A stretch of 64,000 nucleotides of DNA from the IMG/VR virus record IMGVR_UViG_3300017971_000185, positions 186,001-250,000 of that record; one strand, given 5' to 3'. The notes beneath the pieces were generated by a model. It was not told the DNA's origin. It made no database searches and worked only from the letters and a program-made list of their open reading frames with translations. Made by a program: the position numbers and the translations under genes. Shown here one piece after another: positions 57,494 to 64,000 of this stretch. Position 1 is the stretch's first letter. Every line of letters starts with the position of its first letter. Source of the stretch: a virus.

Positions 57494-58558
57494 CTATTGG
57501 AGAAGAGGCAGGATCTTGTCCCGAGCCTCGGGATGCTCGTAAGCAAGTCGGATGAGAGCCTTCCGCAGACTCCCTTCCTTCTTGAGCTTGCTCTTGTGCT
57601 TCTCCTTGTATTTTTTCTGCTTGTCCTCGGCAAGCGGTTCGCCTTGGAAGTCGGCTTGATAGACACCGGGTTGGGACGCTGCTTCATGGAGCAGATCGTC
57701 CATGTCCATGTCAATCACTACGACTTCCATGGTGCGCTTGGGATCGATTGTGAGCACGGCTGCCCAACGGTGGTGTCCGTCGAGGATGTAGCCGTCGCGT
57801 GAGATCATCACCTTGGGTTCTTCGGTCAGCGCGTTGAATTTGCCTTTGAGATGGGCGTCTGCGATGCCGAAGGTCTTGGCCGCCTTGATCTCTTTCTGCG
57901 TGGCCTTTAGCTCTCCAACACGAACGCGGGATTGCTTCGATCCGGCTCCCGCTTCCTCGAAACGGTCGAGCATCTGACGCATGATGGGGCGGTCGTCATC
58001 GGGATCGGCTCCCGCCTGGACCATCGCCTGACCTTTCTTGCGCTCTAGCTCGTCATCGGAATCGAGCATCTCGCGGACTGACTTGCCGCCTTCGATCTGG
58101 GGCATCTTGTCTCGCGTGAGCCCTTTGTTCTCGACACAGACGGGAGGGCTCATCTTGCAGACATCGGCGCCAGCTTCAATGCCTTCCCTGACTTTCTGGG
58201 CGATCTCGGCAGCCTGGATCGCGTCGTCTCCGACAATCTCCAGGTTGTACTCTTTGATGGCTTCGCGATGCTCTTTCGGCAAGTCCTTGGGTTCCGCAGG
58301 AGGCTTGCCTTTGCGCTTTTCGAGCATCTTCTCGCCTCCTTTGGGGCTCTCCACGGGGATCTTCTCCGTGTCTGCTGGGCCTTTCTTCTCCTCTTTCGGC
58401 TTGCCCTTGGTCTTTTTCTCCGCGACTGTGTGAGCCTTGGGATCGGCGTCGGGGTGCTCCTCAAGATACTTCTTGAGTGCCTTCTCGGTGGGAAACTCCC
58501 CGGCCTCTCGCTCCATTCGAAGAGCGAGCACACGAGCCTGCTGGCGAAGATCGTGCAT
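57494..58558 (-). CDS. ParB/sulfiredoxin-like protein with charged linker (354 aa)
   Basis: ATG 58558 directly after the previous stop. Residues 40-100 are a Lys/Glu/Pro-rich linker. Residues about 205-290 form a ParB-like domain: RVRVGELKATQKEI, then ISRDGYILDGHHRWAAVL (DGHHR 260-264) and MEVVVIDMDMDDLL. The last 25 residues (LRKALIRLAYEHPEARDKIL) repeat the start of the upstream gene. Such phage proteins are common, often near virion genes; nucleotide binding or nuclease activity is possible. Confidence 0.75.
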   Translation of the reverse strand: MHDLRQQARVLALRMEREAGEFPTEKALKKYLEEHPDADPKAHTVAEKKTKGKPKEEKKGPADTEKIPVESPKGGEKMLEKRKGKPPAEPKDLPKEHREAIKEYNLEIVGDDAIQAAEIAQKVREGIEAGADVCKMSPPVCVENKGLTRDKMPQIEGGKSVREMLDSDDELERKKGQAMVQAGADPDDDRPIMRQMLDRFEEAGAGSKQSRVRVGELKATQKEIKAAKTFGIADAHLKGKFNALTEEPKVMISRDGYILDGHHRWAAVLTIDPKRTMEVVVIDMDMDDLLHEAASQPGVYQADFQGEPLAEDKQKKYKEKHKSKLKKEGSLRKALIRLAYEHPEARDKILPLLQ

Positions 58559-58915
58559 CTAGCTCAGCTTGCCAATGACGTTTCGGATGCGCTCACGCAA
58601 TTGTCGAAGCTGCCTGAATCCGAAATTCATGTTGGCTGGTGCGCCGTGGGTCATGTCTGTCTCGATTGCGTCCATCAATCGTCCACAAACATCAGCGAGG
58701 ATCATCATCCGCATTCTCGGTTGCTTCGGCATGGCTTGCCGTAGCAGTGGGATGATCTCTTGGATCTGATCCTTGATTTTGTCGCCCGCCGTCTCCTCGG
58801 GTAGCTCCTCTGAGTACCCTTCCTTGATTAGCGGAAGAACCGCGTCCCGAACCTCACCGGGGTTCTCGTGAGCCAGTCGGATCAGGGCTTTGCGTAGTTC
58901 TTGCGAGTCAGCCAT
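58559..58915 (-). CDS. Small helical protein with LRKALIRLA motif (118 aa)
   Basis: First gene of the minus operon. N-terminal LRKALIRLAHENPGEVRDAV recurs at the end of the next protein. The rest is helical and Met/Arg-rich. It could pair with the ParB-like protein or both could carry a sorting tag. No bipartite motif is seen upstream. Confidence 0.7.
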   Translation of the reverse strand: MADSQELRKALIRLAHENPGEVRDAVLPLIKEGYSEELPEETAGDKIKDQIQEIIPLLRQAMPKQPRMRMMILADVCGRLMDAIETDMTHGAPANMNFGFRQLRQLRERIRNVIGKLS

Positions 58916-59012
58916 CTCACCGGAGTCAGATCCATAGCCAAATCAATGGCGGCGTATGCGCAGGCGCTCCAAGGCAGCTAGCGGGGCGGTAGAAGAGATA
59001 ATCGGCCGTAAG

Positions 59013-59040
59013 GTAAACTTCTTGCTGAATTTCGCGTAGA
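59013..59040 (+). promoter_or_regulatory. Bipartite motif, copy 6
   Basis: GTAAACT (59013-59019), 14 nt, GCGTAGA (59034-59040), then ATG 59054. Divergent from the minus operon. Confidence 0.68.
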
Positions 59041-59053
59041 GAAATCGCAAGCC

Positions 59054-59479
59054 ATGGGTACGTCAAAGATCACGGCGAAGGATTGTCGCAAGTGTGGCTT
59101 GTGTTGCGTCTCTCTACACGATCAAGATGCTTTGGCCGACGTGACTCAAAAAGACATGGACCGACTCAATCCTCGTTGGGCTTCCGCTAACGTCCTAGCC
59201 ATGTCTTCGTTCGATTTTGTGGTGGCTGCCGTGAATGGGCGTCGTCTGCCGCCGGGTGCTATCCGAACCAAGTGGAAGCTCCAACGATGTGGCCCGCTTC
59301 GGGGCGTAGCGGCGTGTGCTTGCGTGGCTCTCCGAGGGTCTGTACTACACCGCACGTCGTGTTCGATCTACAAGAGACGCCCGGATAGTTGTCGGACAGC
59401 CGTGAAACCAGGAGACCAGGCTTGTTTGGAGATCCGGCGACACTGGTCAGAACATGTACAAGAGGTATGCGATGACTGA
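59054..59479 (+). CDS. YkgJ-type cysteine-cluster protein (141 aa)
   Basis: CRKCGLCC (C11, C14, C17, C18) at the N-terminus, then CGPLRGVAACACVAL, SCSIYKRRPDSCR and a last Cys: the Cys pattern of the zinc/iron-chelating YkgJ family. Metal-cluster binding likely; function of the family is little known. First gene after motif copy 6. Confidence 0.82.
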   Translation: MGTSKITAKDCRKCGLCCVSLHDQDALADVTQKDMDRLNPRWASANVLAMSSFDFVVAAVNGRRLPPGAIRTKWKLQRCGPLRGVAACACVALRGSVLHRTSCSIYKRRPDSCRTAVKPGDQACLEIRRHWSEHVQEVCDD

Positions 59480-60224
59480 CGTGTGGTACGACACTCGTGA
59501 AGGTTTGCAGGCGCGGCTGGAGAGCGGTCTTCCGGGTTTGCGAGAGATCGCCAAGGCTCGCCATGAAGCACACTACGACCGTGGTGAAACCATGAAGTCG
59601 TGGTGCCTCCTGGGCATCTTCTTTGCGGACAGCCTGGGAAACCTCTCGTTGATTACTGAGGGCGCTCCGGCCGATGCCTTCCTCGACTACCGAGAGCCGC
59701 CCGTGCCTGTTGTGATGCTGCGGGAAGAGATGGGAAGGTACACACAGCGTTGGGTGGCTACCCACGGATCATGCATTCCGCCAGGAGACGACCGGTGTGA
59801 TCGGTGTGGCCGTGGCTGGACTGTGAACAACGTGCGTGACTTCATCGATCGAGAGCCTAAGTCTCCACGACACTTGGCTTGTCATCGACTGGCGATCATC
59901 GAAGGTGAACGGCGGGACATGGTGGAGATCGTGAAGCGTTCGGAGATTCCGTACACGGACCTTTACATGATCCCGAACGAGTACGTACCAAACTCCGATC
60001 ACTACGGACCTTGGGTCATGGTGGTGACGGCGGTCGGCCGCATCAAGATTGGATGGCGCTTGCGAGTCATCCAGATCGATTGGAGCGAAACGGCTCTTGC
60101 AGCGACGGGCGATGTCGTGGTTGAGAAGCCAAACGTGACTCACGGACCCAAATACGTTCACGCATGGAGCAAGGACAAAGCCGTCGAGGCTCTCCGCAAA
60201 CTGTGGAACGGAGGGACTAGCTGA
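59472..60224 (+). CDS. Hypothetical protein with CxxC pair (250 aa)
   Basis: ATG 59472 overlaps the previous stop. CDRCGRGWTVNNVRDF near residue 120, then IPNEYVPNSDHYGPWVMVVT and GRIKIGWRLRVIQIDWSE, a pattern I associate with phage and bacterial proteins of unknown role. Ends before motif copy 7. Confidence 0.7.
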   Translation: MTDVWYDTREGLQARLESGLPGLREIAKARHEAHYDRGETMKSWCLLGIFFADSLGNLSLITEGAPADAFLDYREPPVPVVMLREEMGRYTQRWVATHGSCIPPGDDRCDRCGRGWTVNNVRDFIDREPKSPRHLACHRLAIIEGERRDMVEIVKRSEIPYTDLYMIPNEYVPNSDHYGPWVMVVTAVGRIKIGWRLRVIQIDWSETALAATGDVVVEKPNVTHGPKYVHAWSKDKAVEALRKLWNGGTS

Positions 60225-60228
60225 GCCT

Positions 60229-60256
60229 GTATACTTTTTGGGGATTTTTGCGTAGA
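60229..60256 (+). promoter_or_regulatory. Bipartite motif, copy 7
   Basis: GTATACT (60229-60235), 14 nt, GCGTAGA (60250-60256), then GGAGACAAC and ATG 60266. The start codon is only nine bases after the motif. Confidence 0.68.
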
Positions 60257-60265
60257 GGAGACAAC

Positions 60266-60994
60266 ATGGGAAAGCTGTTCAAATTCTTGGGGGGCGACTG
60301 CGATTGGGCCACTTACGGAGGAAAGTGGTATCGCCAGACTGGTGACAACACCTACCACGTCATTGAGTTGTTCAACTGGGAAGAAGCATGCGGAAGAGAC
60401 GCACCAGACGACACCTATCATGTGGGTCTGAGCGAAGTGGACATTTCTGATTTGGAGCGCGTCCAAGAAGCCTTGTCCTCATGCGGATGGAAACTAAGTC
60501 TTGTTTCGACGGGCGGCGCCGTGTTGTCTGGCCTGCGTGTGGTAGTCGTTGACGACTACAGCGGAGACTGCGTCGCAACGCACAAAAGCACGGTTCGTTT
60601 GTGTCTTGTGGAGGCGCTTCACAGCTATGGTGCGAAAGCGCCACTCGGTCAGTGGAATGGAAACAACCACGCAGTGCTACGGCGGCAAGCTCGGGAGTTG
60701 TCCTTAGAGCTTGACGATCCTACGAAGTACGAGGCAGCCATGGAGAAGCCGGTGAACCAAATCGGCTCGTCTGCACGAGAGTATCAACGAGGAGACATCC
60801 AAGCCGCAGTGAGGCGCGGCGTCAAGGCCGGGAGTGTGGAGGCAGAAATCATCCACAAGATGCAGTTGGCAACCGAAGGACACACTCTAGGTGGCAAAAC
60901 CATTCCAGGCTATGGTTGCGCTCCTTGTCCGGCTTGCGGACAGACTACGTGCGACCCAAATTCATGTCCAGAGTGGGTTGGGGCAACAAAATGA
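60266..60994 (+). CDS. Hypothetical protein with C-terminal Cys motif (242 aa)
   Basis: ATG 60266 fixed by GAGGAG and motif copy 7. N-terminal GDCDWATYGGKWYRQ and VIELFNWEEA; C-terminal CAPCPACGQTTCDPNSC may bind zinc. Function unknown. Confidence 0.68.
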   Translation: MGKLFKFLGGDCDWATYGGKWYRQTGDNTYHVIELFNWEEACGRDAPDDTYHVGLSEVDISDLERVQEALSSCGWKLSLVSTGGAVLSGLRVVVVDDYSGDCVATHKSTVRLCLVEALHSYGAKAPLGQWNGNNHAVLRRQARELSLELDDPTKYEAAMEKPVNQIGSSAREYQRGDIQAAVRRGVKAGSVEAEIIHKMQLATEGHTLGGKTIPGYGCAPCPACGQTTCDPNSCPEWVGATK

Positions 60995-61317
60995 GCGCGT
61001 TCATGATTCCCGAGTACGACCACGGCGTGTTCTGGAGCGTCGAGAGCGAGAAGGGATGGTCCACGCTCGTGCCTGGACATCTTGTTGGCTCCGATCCTGC
61101 TCTACAGGACTTCACGGACTACACCGAATGCGGCGAGCCCCTGTCTTTCGAGAAGGCGGAAGGCTGGTTTGCTCGCTTGTCTGCGCCGGGCTACCTGGAC
61201 TCGACCGACTGGAGTGGCCCTTTCGAGACGGAGAAGGAAGCCCGCGAACACGTCAGGGACTTCTACGAAGTAGACGATGACACGGGAGAATGCCTCGATG
61301 AGCATAACCAAGATTGA
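60991..61317 (+). CDS. Hypothetical protein (108 aa)
   Basis: ATGA overlap. LSAPGYLDSTDWSGPFETEK and REHVRDFYEVDDDTGE; small alpha/beta protein of a type seen in phages. Overlaps the next gene by 20 bases. Confidence 0.68.
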   Translation: MSAFMIPEYDHGVFWSVESEKGWSTLVPGHLVGSDPALQDFTDYTECGEPLSFEKAEGWFARLSAPGYLDSTDWSGPFETEKEAREHVRDFYEVDDDTGECLDEHNQD

Positions 61318-61783
61318 CCTTCGCCCCATCTGCCGAAATGCAGACAAGGTTGATTGCCTCGTTACGATGCGTGAGGGAGGCCGCGAACAAGAGTGGCTGC
61401 ATCTTGGCGCTGTCAGCTTGACGGAGCGTGGCATCCTGAATGCACGCATGGACAAGGGAGCCACCGATTTCGAGCACGATTCGGCTTACGCTTGTTGTCT
61501 TCCGCTGATCGGCGTGAAGATGGAATACATCGACAGCCACGTGACCATCCTGACTGCGTGGATCAATCCGCAGCATGAGCCGTTTTCACCCGAATTCAAC
61601 GTGCCGCCCTCGGACTACAACCCGATGGAGCATCCAGACACGGTCATGTGTGATCAGTGCGAGGAGCCACATCCCATCGTGCCAGAGGGATTCTACACGC
61701 CGCCTTTCGATGAGGAGCTTTTCGAGGCTGTTCGTGGCAAGAAGGTAACCATCTACATTGGGCCCGTGTGGCCGGAGGAGTGA
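61298..61783 (+). CDS. Hypothetical protein (161 aa)
   Basis: ATG 61298. A beta-rich centre (YACCLPLIGVKMEYIDSHVT) and CDQCEEPHPIVPEGFY near the end. Stop overlaps the next ATG (TGATG). Unknown. Confidence 0.65.
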   Translation: MSITKIDLRPICRNADKVDCLVTMREGGREQEWLHLGAVSLTERGILNARMDKGATDFEHDSAYACCLPLIGVKMEYIDSHVTILTAWINPQHEPFSPEFNVPPSDYNPMEHPDTVMCDQCEEPHPIVPEGFYTPPFDEELFEAVRGKKVTIYIGPVWPEE

Positions 61784-62076
61784 TGTCTATTCAGGTTGAA
61801 GACAAGACAGAGATCGAGTGGGGCCATTGCGTCGATTGGGGACGTGTCAACGAGGCTGGCGTCTGCTGGTGTCATCGGAACGACGGGCTCACTAGGCGCG
61901 TTGCACTGGTAGTCCGGCAGAAGCCCGGCAAGTACCGTCTGAGTTGCTATCCCGACTGGCGTCTGGTAGGTGCCCAAGATGGGCTCTCCTTGCGTAGCGC
62001 GGTGAGGAAGGCATATCGTTTCATACGGTTCAACAACGACGTGTATTTGTGGGGCGGACAGGAGTTGCAGTCGTGA
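61783..62076 (+). CDS. Hypothetical protein (97 aa)
   Basis: TGATG overlap. Trp/Cys-containing (CVDWGRVNEAGVCWCHRNDG), then KYRLSCYPDWRLVGAQDGLS. Unknown; resembles small single-domain phage proteins. Confidence 0.65.
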   Translation: MSIQVEDKTEIEWGHCVDWGRVNEAGVCWCHRNDGLTRRVALVVRQKPGKYRLSCYPDWRLVGAQDGLSLRSAVRKAYRFIRFNNDVYLWGGQELQS

Positions 62077-62117
62077 AGCCGAAGATCGAACAACTAGAAG
62101 GTCGTGGAGGTAAATGA
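62073..62117 (+). CDS. Possible 14-codon leader ORF
   Basis: GTG in a GTGA overlap; product MKPKIEQLEGRGGK. It ends in TGATG with the next gene and spans that gene's Shine-Dalgarno (GGAGG), so its translation could couple the two. No direct evidence of expression. Confidence 0.25.
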   Translation: MKPKIEQLEGRGGK

Positions 62118-62428
62118 TGTCGAATCCCCACTGTAGTCCGAGGTACATCGAGACGGCGCAAAACAAGATCGAGGGGGCCAAGGGTGTTCTTGACCGTGCG
62201 AGTCGGGAAGTGTCGGAGCGGTACCAGAAGGCGAAGGAAGAGGCTCAGGCTCGGTTTGAGGAGACGGTTCGCCCGTACAGAGAAGAGTGCAAGCGACGAG
62301 AGGCCGAGGCAGCCAAGGTGCTTCTCGCTGAGCTAGACGAGATCGGAGAGGCATGGCAACGGGAGGCGAAGGAAGTGGATGAAGCCTTCATGCGCACGGT
62401 AAGAGAAGCCAAAGGAGAAGAAGCATGA
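62117..62428 (+). CDS. Coiled-coil protein (103 aa)
   Basis: Start at ATG 62117 (TGATG) or the ATG three bases earlier. Long charged helix (SREVSERYQKAKEEAQARFE, continuing to REAKGEEA). Unknown; perhaps a scaffold or antirepressor-like protein. Confidence 0.6.
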   Translation: MSNPHCSPRYIETAQNKIEGAKGVLDRASREVSERYQKAKEEAQARFEETVRPYREECKRREAEAAKVLLAELDEIGEAWQREAKEVDEAFMRTVREAKGEEA

Positions 62429-62685
62429 CGCGCACCGAGCACTATCGGCCGGACGAGATCTTCATTGTGAAGGTCCAGCTTTCGGTGATGACCATGTATG
62501 AGGAACCCATCTTTCTGGTCTACGATGAGCACAGGATCATCATGGACCAATTCCCGCAGTCGGAGCTTCCCGAGCTAGCCGAGGCGATGGGAAAGGACTT
62601 GAAGCGGTTTTTCTACGCCGACATCTCAGAGAAAGGGCTGCTCAACATCAATACCCTGGATCCTGTTCCCTGGCAGGACTGGTGA
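62425..62685 (+). CDS. Hypothetical protein (86 aa)
   Basis: ATGA overlap. VYDEHRIIMDQFPQSELPEL and KRFFYADISEKG; small alpha/beta protein. Last gene before motif copy 8. Confidence 0.65.
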   Translation: MTRTEHYRPDEIFIVKVQLSVMTMYEEPIFLVYDEHRIIMDQFPQSELPELAEAMGKDLKRFFYADISEKGLLNINTLDPVPWQDW

Positions 62686-62708
62686 CGCGCATCTGGCGCG
62701 CCTCCTCT

Positions 62709-62736
62709 GTAAACTCTCGGCGGAATCCCGCGTAGA
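62709..62736 (+). promoter_or_regulatory. Bipartite motif, copy 8
   Basis: GTAAACT (62709-62715), 14 nt, GCGTAGA (62730-62736), then TGGGATGGAGAG and ATG 62753. Confidence 0.68.
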
Positions 62737-62752
62737 TGGGATGGAGAGCGCC

Positions 62753-63187
62753 ATGACAGCAACACCAGCCCAAATCGAGGAAATGAATGCCGAGGAGTTT
62801 CTGGCCGAGGTAGATGGTGTCGAGCTTGACGACCCGGACGATCTTCTCGACGCAGCGATCGAGTGCGAGGGTGTCAGGGCCGATCACGGTTGTATGGAGA
62901 GCCGGTGGGTGTTCACCGCTGACCCGTGCGACGGCGAGATCGAGATACGCTGGAAGCAGCAAGAGGCTCCAGACCTGGACTACTTGGCGTTTCGCGAAGT
63001 GTACAAGAGGCTCACTTGCGAGTCGCGGGATCACTACACGGGGGAAATATCCTACATCATCATCATCGAAGCGTCTCTCCTTTCGCTCACCGTGACGCGG
63101 CATGAGGCCCATCGGTGGCGGCGACACGAAGTGTATTGGGAGTGCGAGGCGAAGTATGCCTGGAGGTACGACGACTCGCATCTGTAA
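62753..63187 (+). CDS. Hypothetical protein (144 aa)
   Basis: ATG 62753 preferred because GGAGAG is six bases upstream; ATG 62741 is the alternative. Acidic N-terminus (EEFLAEVDGVELDDPDDLLD) and a Trp/Arg-rich end (HEAHRWRRHEVYWECEA). No family recognised. Confidence 0.62.
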   Translation: MTATPAQIEEMNAEEFLAEVDGVELDDPDDLLDAAIECEGVRADHGCMESRWVFTADPCDGEIEIRWKQQEAPDLDYLAFREVYKRLTCESRDHYTGEISYIIIIEASLLSLTVTRHEAHRWRRHEVYWECEAKYAWRYDDSHL

Positions 63188-63201
63188 GGAAGACTACTAA
63201 G

Positions 63202-63678
63202 ATGGACGCCAAGATCATCGCGGAAACCAACGCTGCCACGCAGGCACACATCGACAAGGTGCGTGAGTACCTGGAGCGGGCGATCACTGAGCTAAAGAAG
63301 CGCGGTGAGGAGCACGACGCCTCCAAGATGGAGGAGCCCGAGCTTAGCTACTTCTGCACCTACACGCCCAAGCTCAAGAACCTGAAGTACGGCAGTGCCG
63401 ACTACCAAGACTGTCTGTTGCGGCTAGCTCCCGCTCTTGATCACCACTATGAGCACAACCGTCACCATCCCGAGCACTTCGACAACGGGATCGATGGCAT
63501 GACGTTGGTGGATCTGCTGGAGATGCTCTGCGACTGGAAGGCTGCCACGCTGCGGACTGCGGATGGCAGCATGGAAAAGAGCCTGGAGCACAACCGCAAG
63601 AGGTTCAAGATCTCGGATCAGTTGTTCAACATCCTGCGGAACACGGCAGAGGAGTTGTTCGCGGGGACGGACGAATGA
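63202..63678 (+). CDS. DUF5662-like phage protein
   Basis: ATG 63202. Pattern HIDKVREYLERAI, EEHDASKMEEPE, KYGSADYQDCL, HHYEHNRHHPEHFDNG and MLCDWKAATLRTADG, with a final helix FNILRNTAEELF. Matches DUF5662 proteins common in phages; conserved His/Asp suggest a metal site similar to HD proteins. Stop overlaps the next ATG. Confidence 0.82.
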   Translation: MDAKIIAETNAATQAHIDKVREYLERAITELKKRGEEHDASKMEEPELSYFCTYTPKLKNLKYGSADYQDCLLRLAPALDHHYEHNRHHPEHFDNGIDGMTLVDLLEMLCDWKAATLRTADGSMEKSLEHNRKRFKISDQLFNILRNTAEELFAGTDE

Positions 63679-64000
63679 GAATTCCGCCACTCCACTTCGA
63701 CTGGTATCGCAAGCACGACTCGTACCAGATCTACGAGATGGGCGAACAAGCGTTGGAGTCGCTGTCGGTTGAGAAATTCCTTGCTGGGTACTCGACGCAA
63801 ACCTACGATGACACGTTCCAGAAGTTTGGGCCGACCGCACACAGCACCATGATCTCGATGGTGATGTGGGCGCGTTGCGGACAACATGCTTACGTCGTTG
63901 GGCCAAAGGTCGCGGATGCCCTGTGCCGTACAAACCTGACAGGCATCAAGCCCAGCATGCTCACGCCTACCCATTCGGTGTTCTACATCGCTCTCCCTGA
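63675..64000 (+). CDS. Hypothetical protein, 3' end outside window
   Basis: ATGA overlap at 63675, open to the window end (108 codons seen). HFDWYRKHDSYQIYEMGEQA, then CRTNLTGIKPSMLTPTHSVF near the end. Unknown; soluble. Confidence 0.62.
   Translation, partial: MRIPPLHFDWYRKHDSYQIYEMGEQALESLSVEKFLAGYSTQTYDDTFQKFGPTAHSTMISMVMWARCGQHAYVVGPKVADALCRTNLTGIKPSMLTPTHSVFYIALP

Noticed and set aside
1-64000. Reading the window as ordinary myxobacterial chromosome
   Set aside because: Fibre modules, endolysin, many phage DUFs, extreme gene packing and the shared short-unit element fit a phage far better; an integrated prophage is still possible.

Overview
This window looks like a piece of a large tailed-phage genome (or an integrated or metagenomic relative), probably one that infects a myxobacterium of the Nannocystis/Plesiocystis type. 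Evidence for a phage: small tightly packed genes joined by ATGA, GTGA and TGATG overlaps; giant glycine-rich fibre proteins with typical tail-fibre modules; a peptidoglycan-binding amidase endolysin; many small zinc-finger and DUF proteins of phage type; and short transcription units in both orientations. Evidence for the host is inference: a lipoprotein with a Thr/Ser/Glu/Asp-rich linker and a Cys-rich domain, Cys-rich exported proteins and an FHA protein all resemble myxobacterial proteins. No terminase, capsid, portal, polymerase, integrase or tRNA gene is visible here.

Layout. 1-2.9 kb: end of a UvrD/Rep-type helicase and an unrecognised protein. 2.9-25.3 kb: a fibre locus with four giant repeat proteins (782, 2543, 1655 and 1505 aa), a short 154-aa fibre-like protein and small partners, interrupted by one antisense lipoprotein gene. 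25.3-28.8 kb: two small paralogues, a HAD phosphatase, a 27-residue membrane peptide and an exported lysozyme-like protein. 28.8-35.7 kb: an HD-hydrolase fragment, a SAM-binding protein, a lipoprotein, zinc-finger proteins and the endolysin. 35.7-45.3 kb: small genes, a 928-aa protein joining a 2H phosphoesterase, a ParB-like domain and a zinc-metalloprotease motif, then an FHA protein and a complete leucyl/phenylalanyl-tRNA-protein transferase. 45.3-46.4 kb: a GC-rich minus-strand cassette of five tiny genes. 46.5-55.9 kb: a Cys-His-Asp enzyme, polynucleotide kinase/phosphatase, a sulfotransferase-like protein and its truncated copy, an RRM protein and translation factor IF-1. 55.9-58.9 kb: TnpB and a two-gene minus operon with a ParB-like protein. 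59-64 kb: three short units of small genes.

The strongest unexplained signal is a bipartite DNA motif, [GA]TNNACT, then exactly 14 nt, then GCGTAGA, found eight times. Each copy lies just upstream of the first gene of a transcription unit, in the direction of that gene, on both strands. It is probably a promoter or leader element of this phage, and it also precedes the antisense host-like lipoprotein gene and the minus-strand cassette. A second candidate element (ATTTTC[CT]TATGGG) precedes the last giant fibre and the lysis-region unit. Hairpins that contain the Shine-Dalgarno sequence lie upstream of the endolysin and of a YegP-like gene.

Taken together, the genes suggest fibre-based host recognition, cell-wall lysis, surface modification by lipoproteins, RNA end repair (kinase/phosphatase, HAD and 2H enzymes) and influence on host translation and protein turnover (IF-1, Aat). 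These roles are inferred from family membership, not shown.
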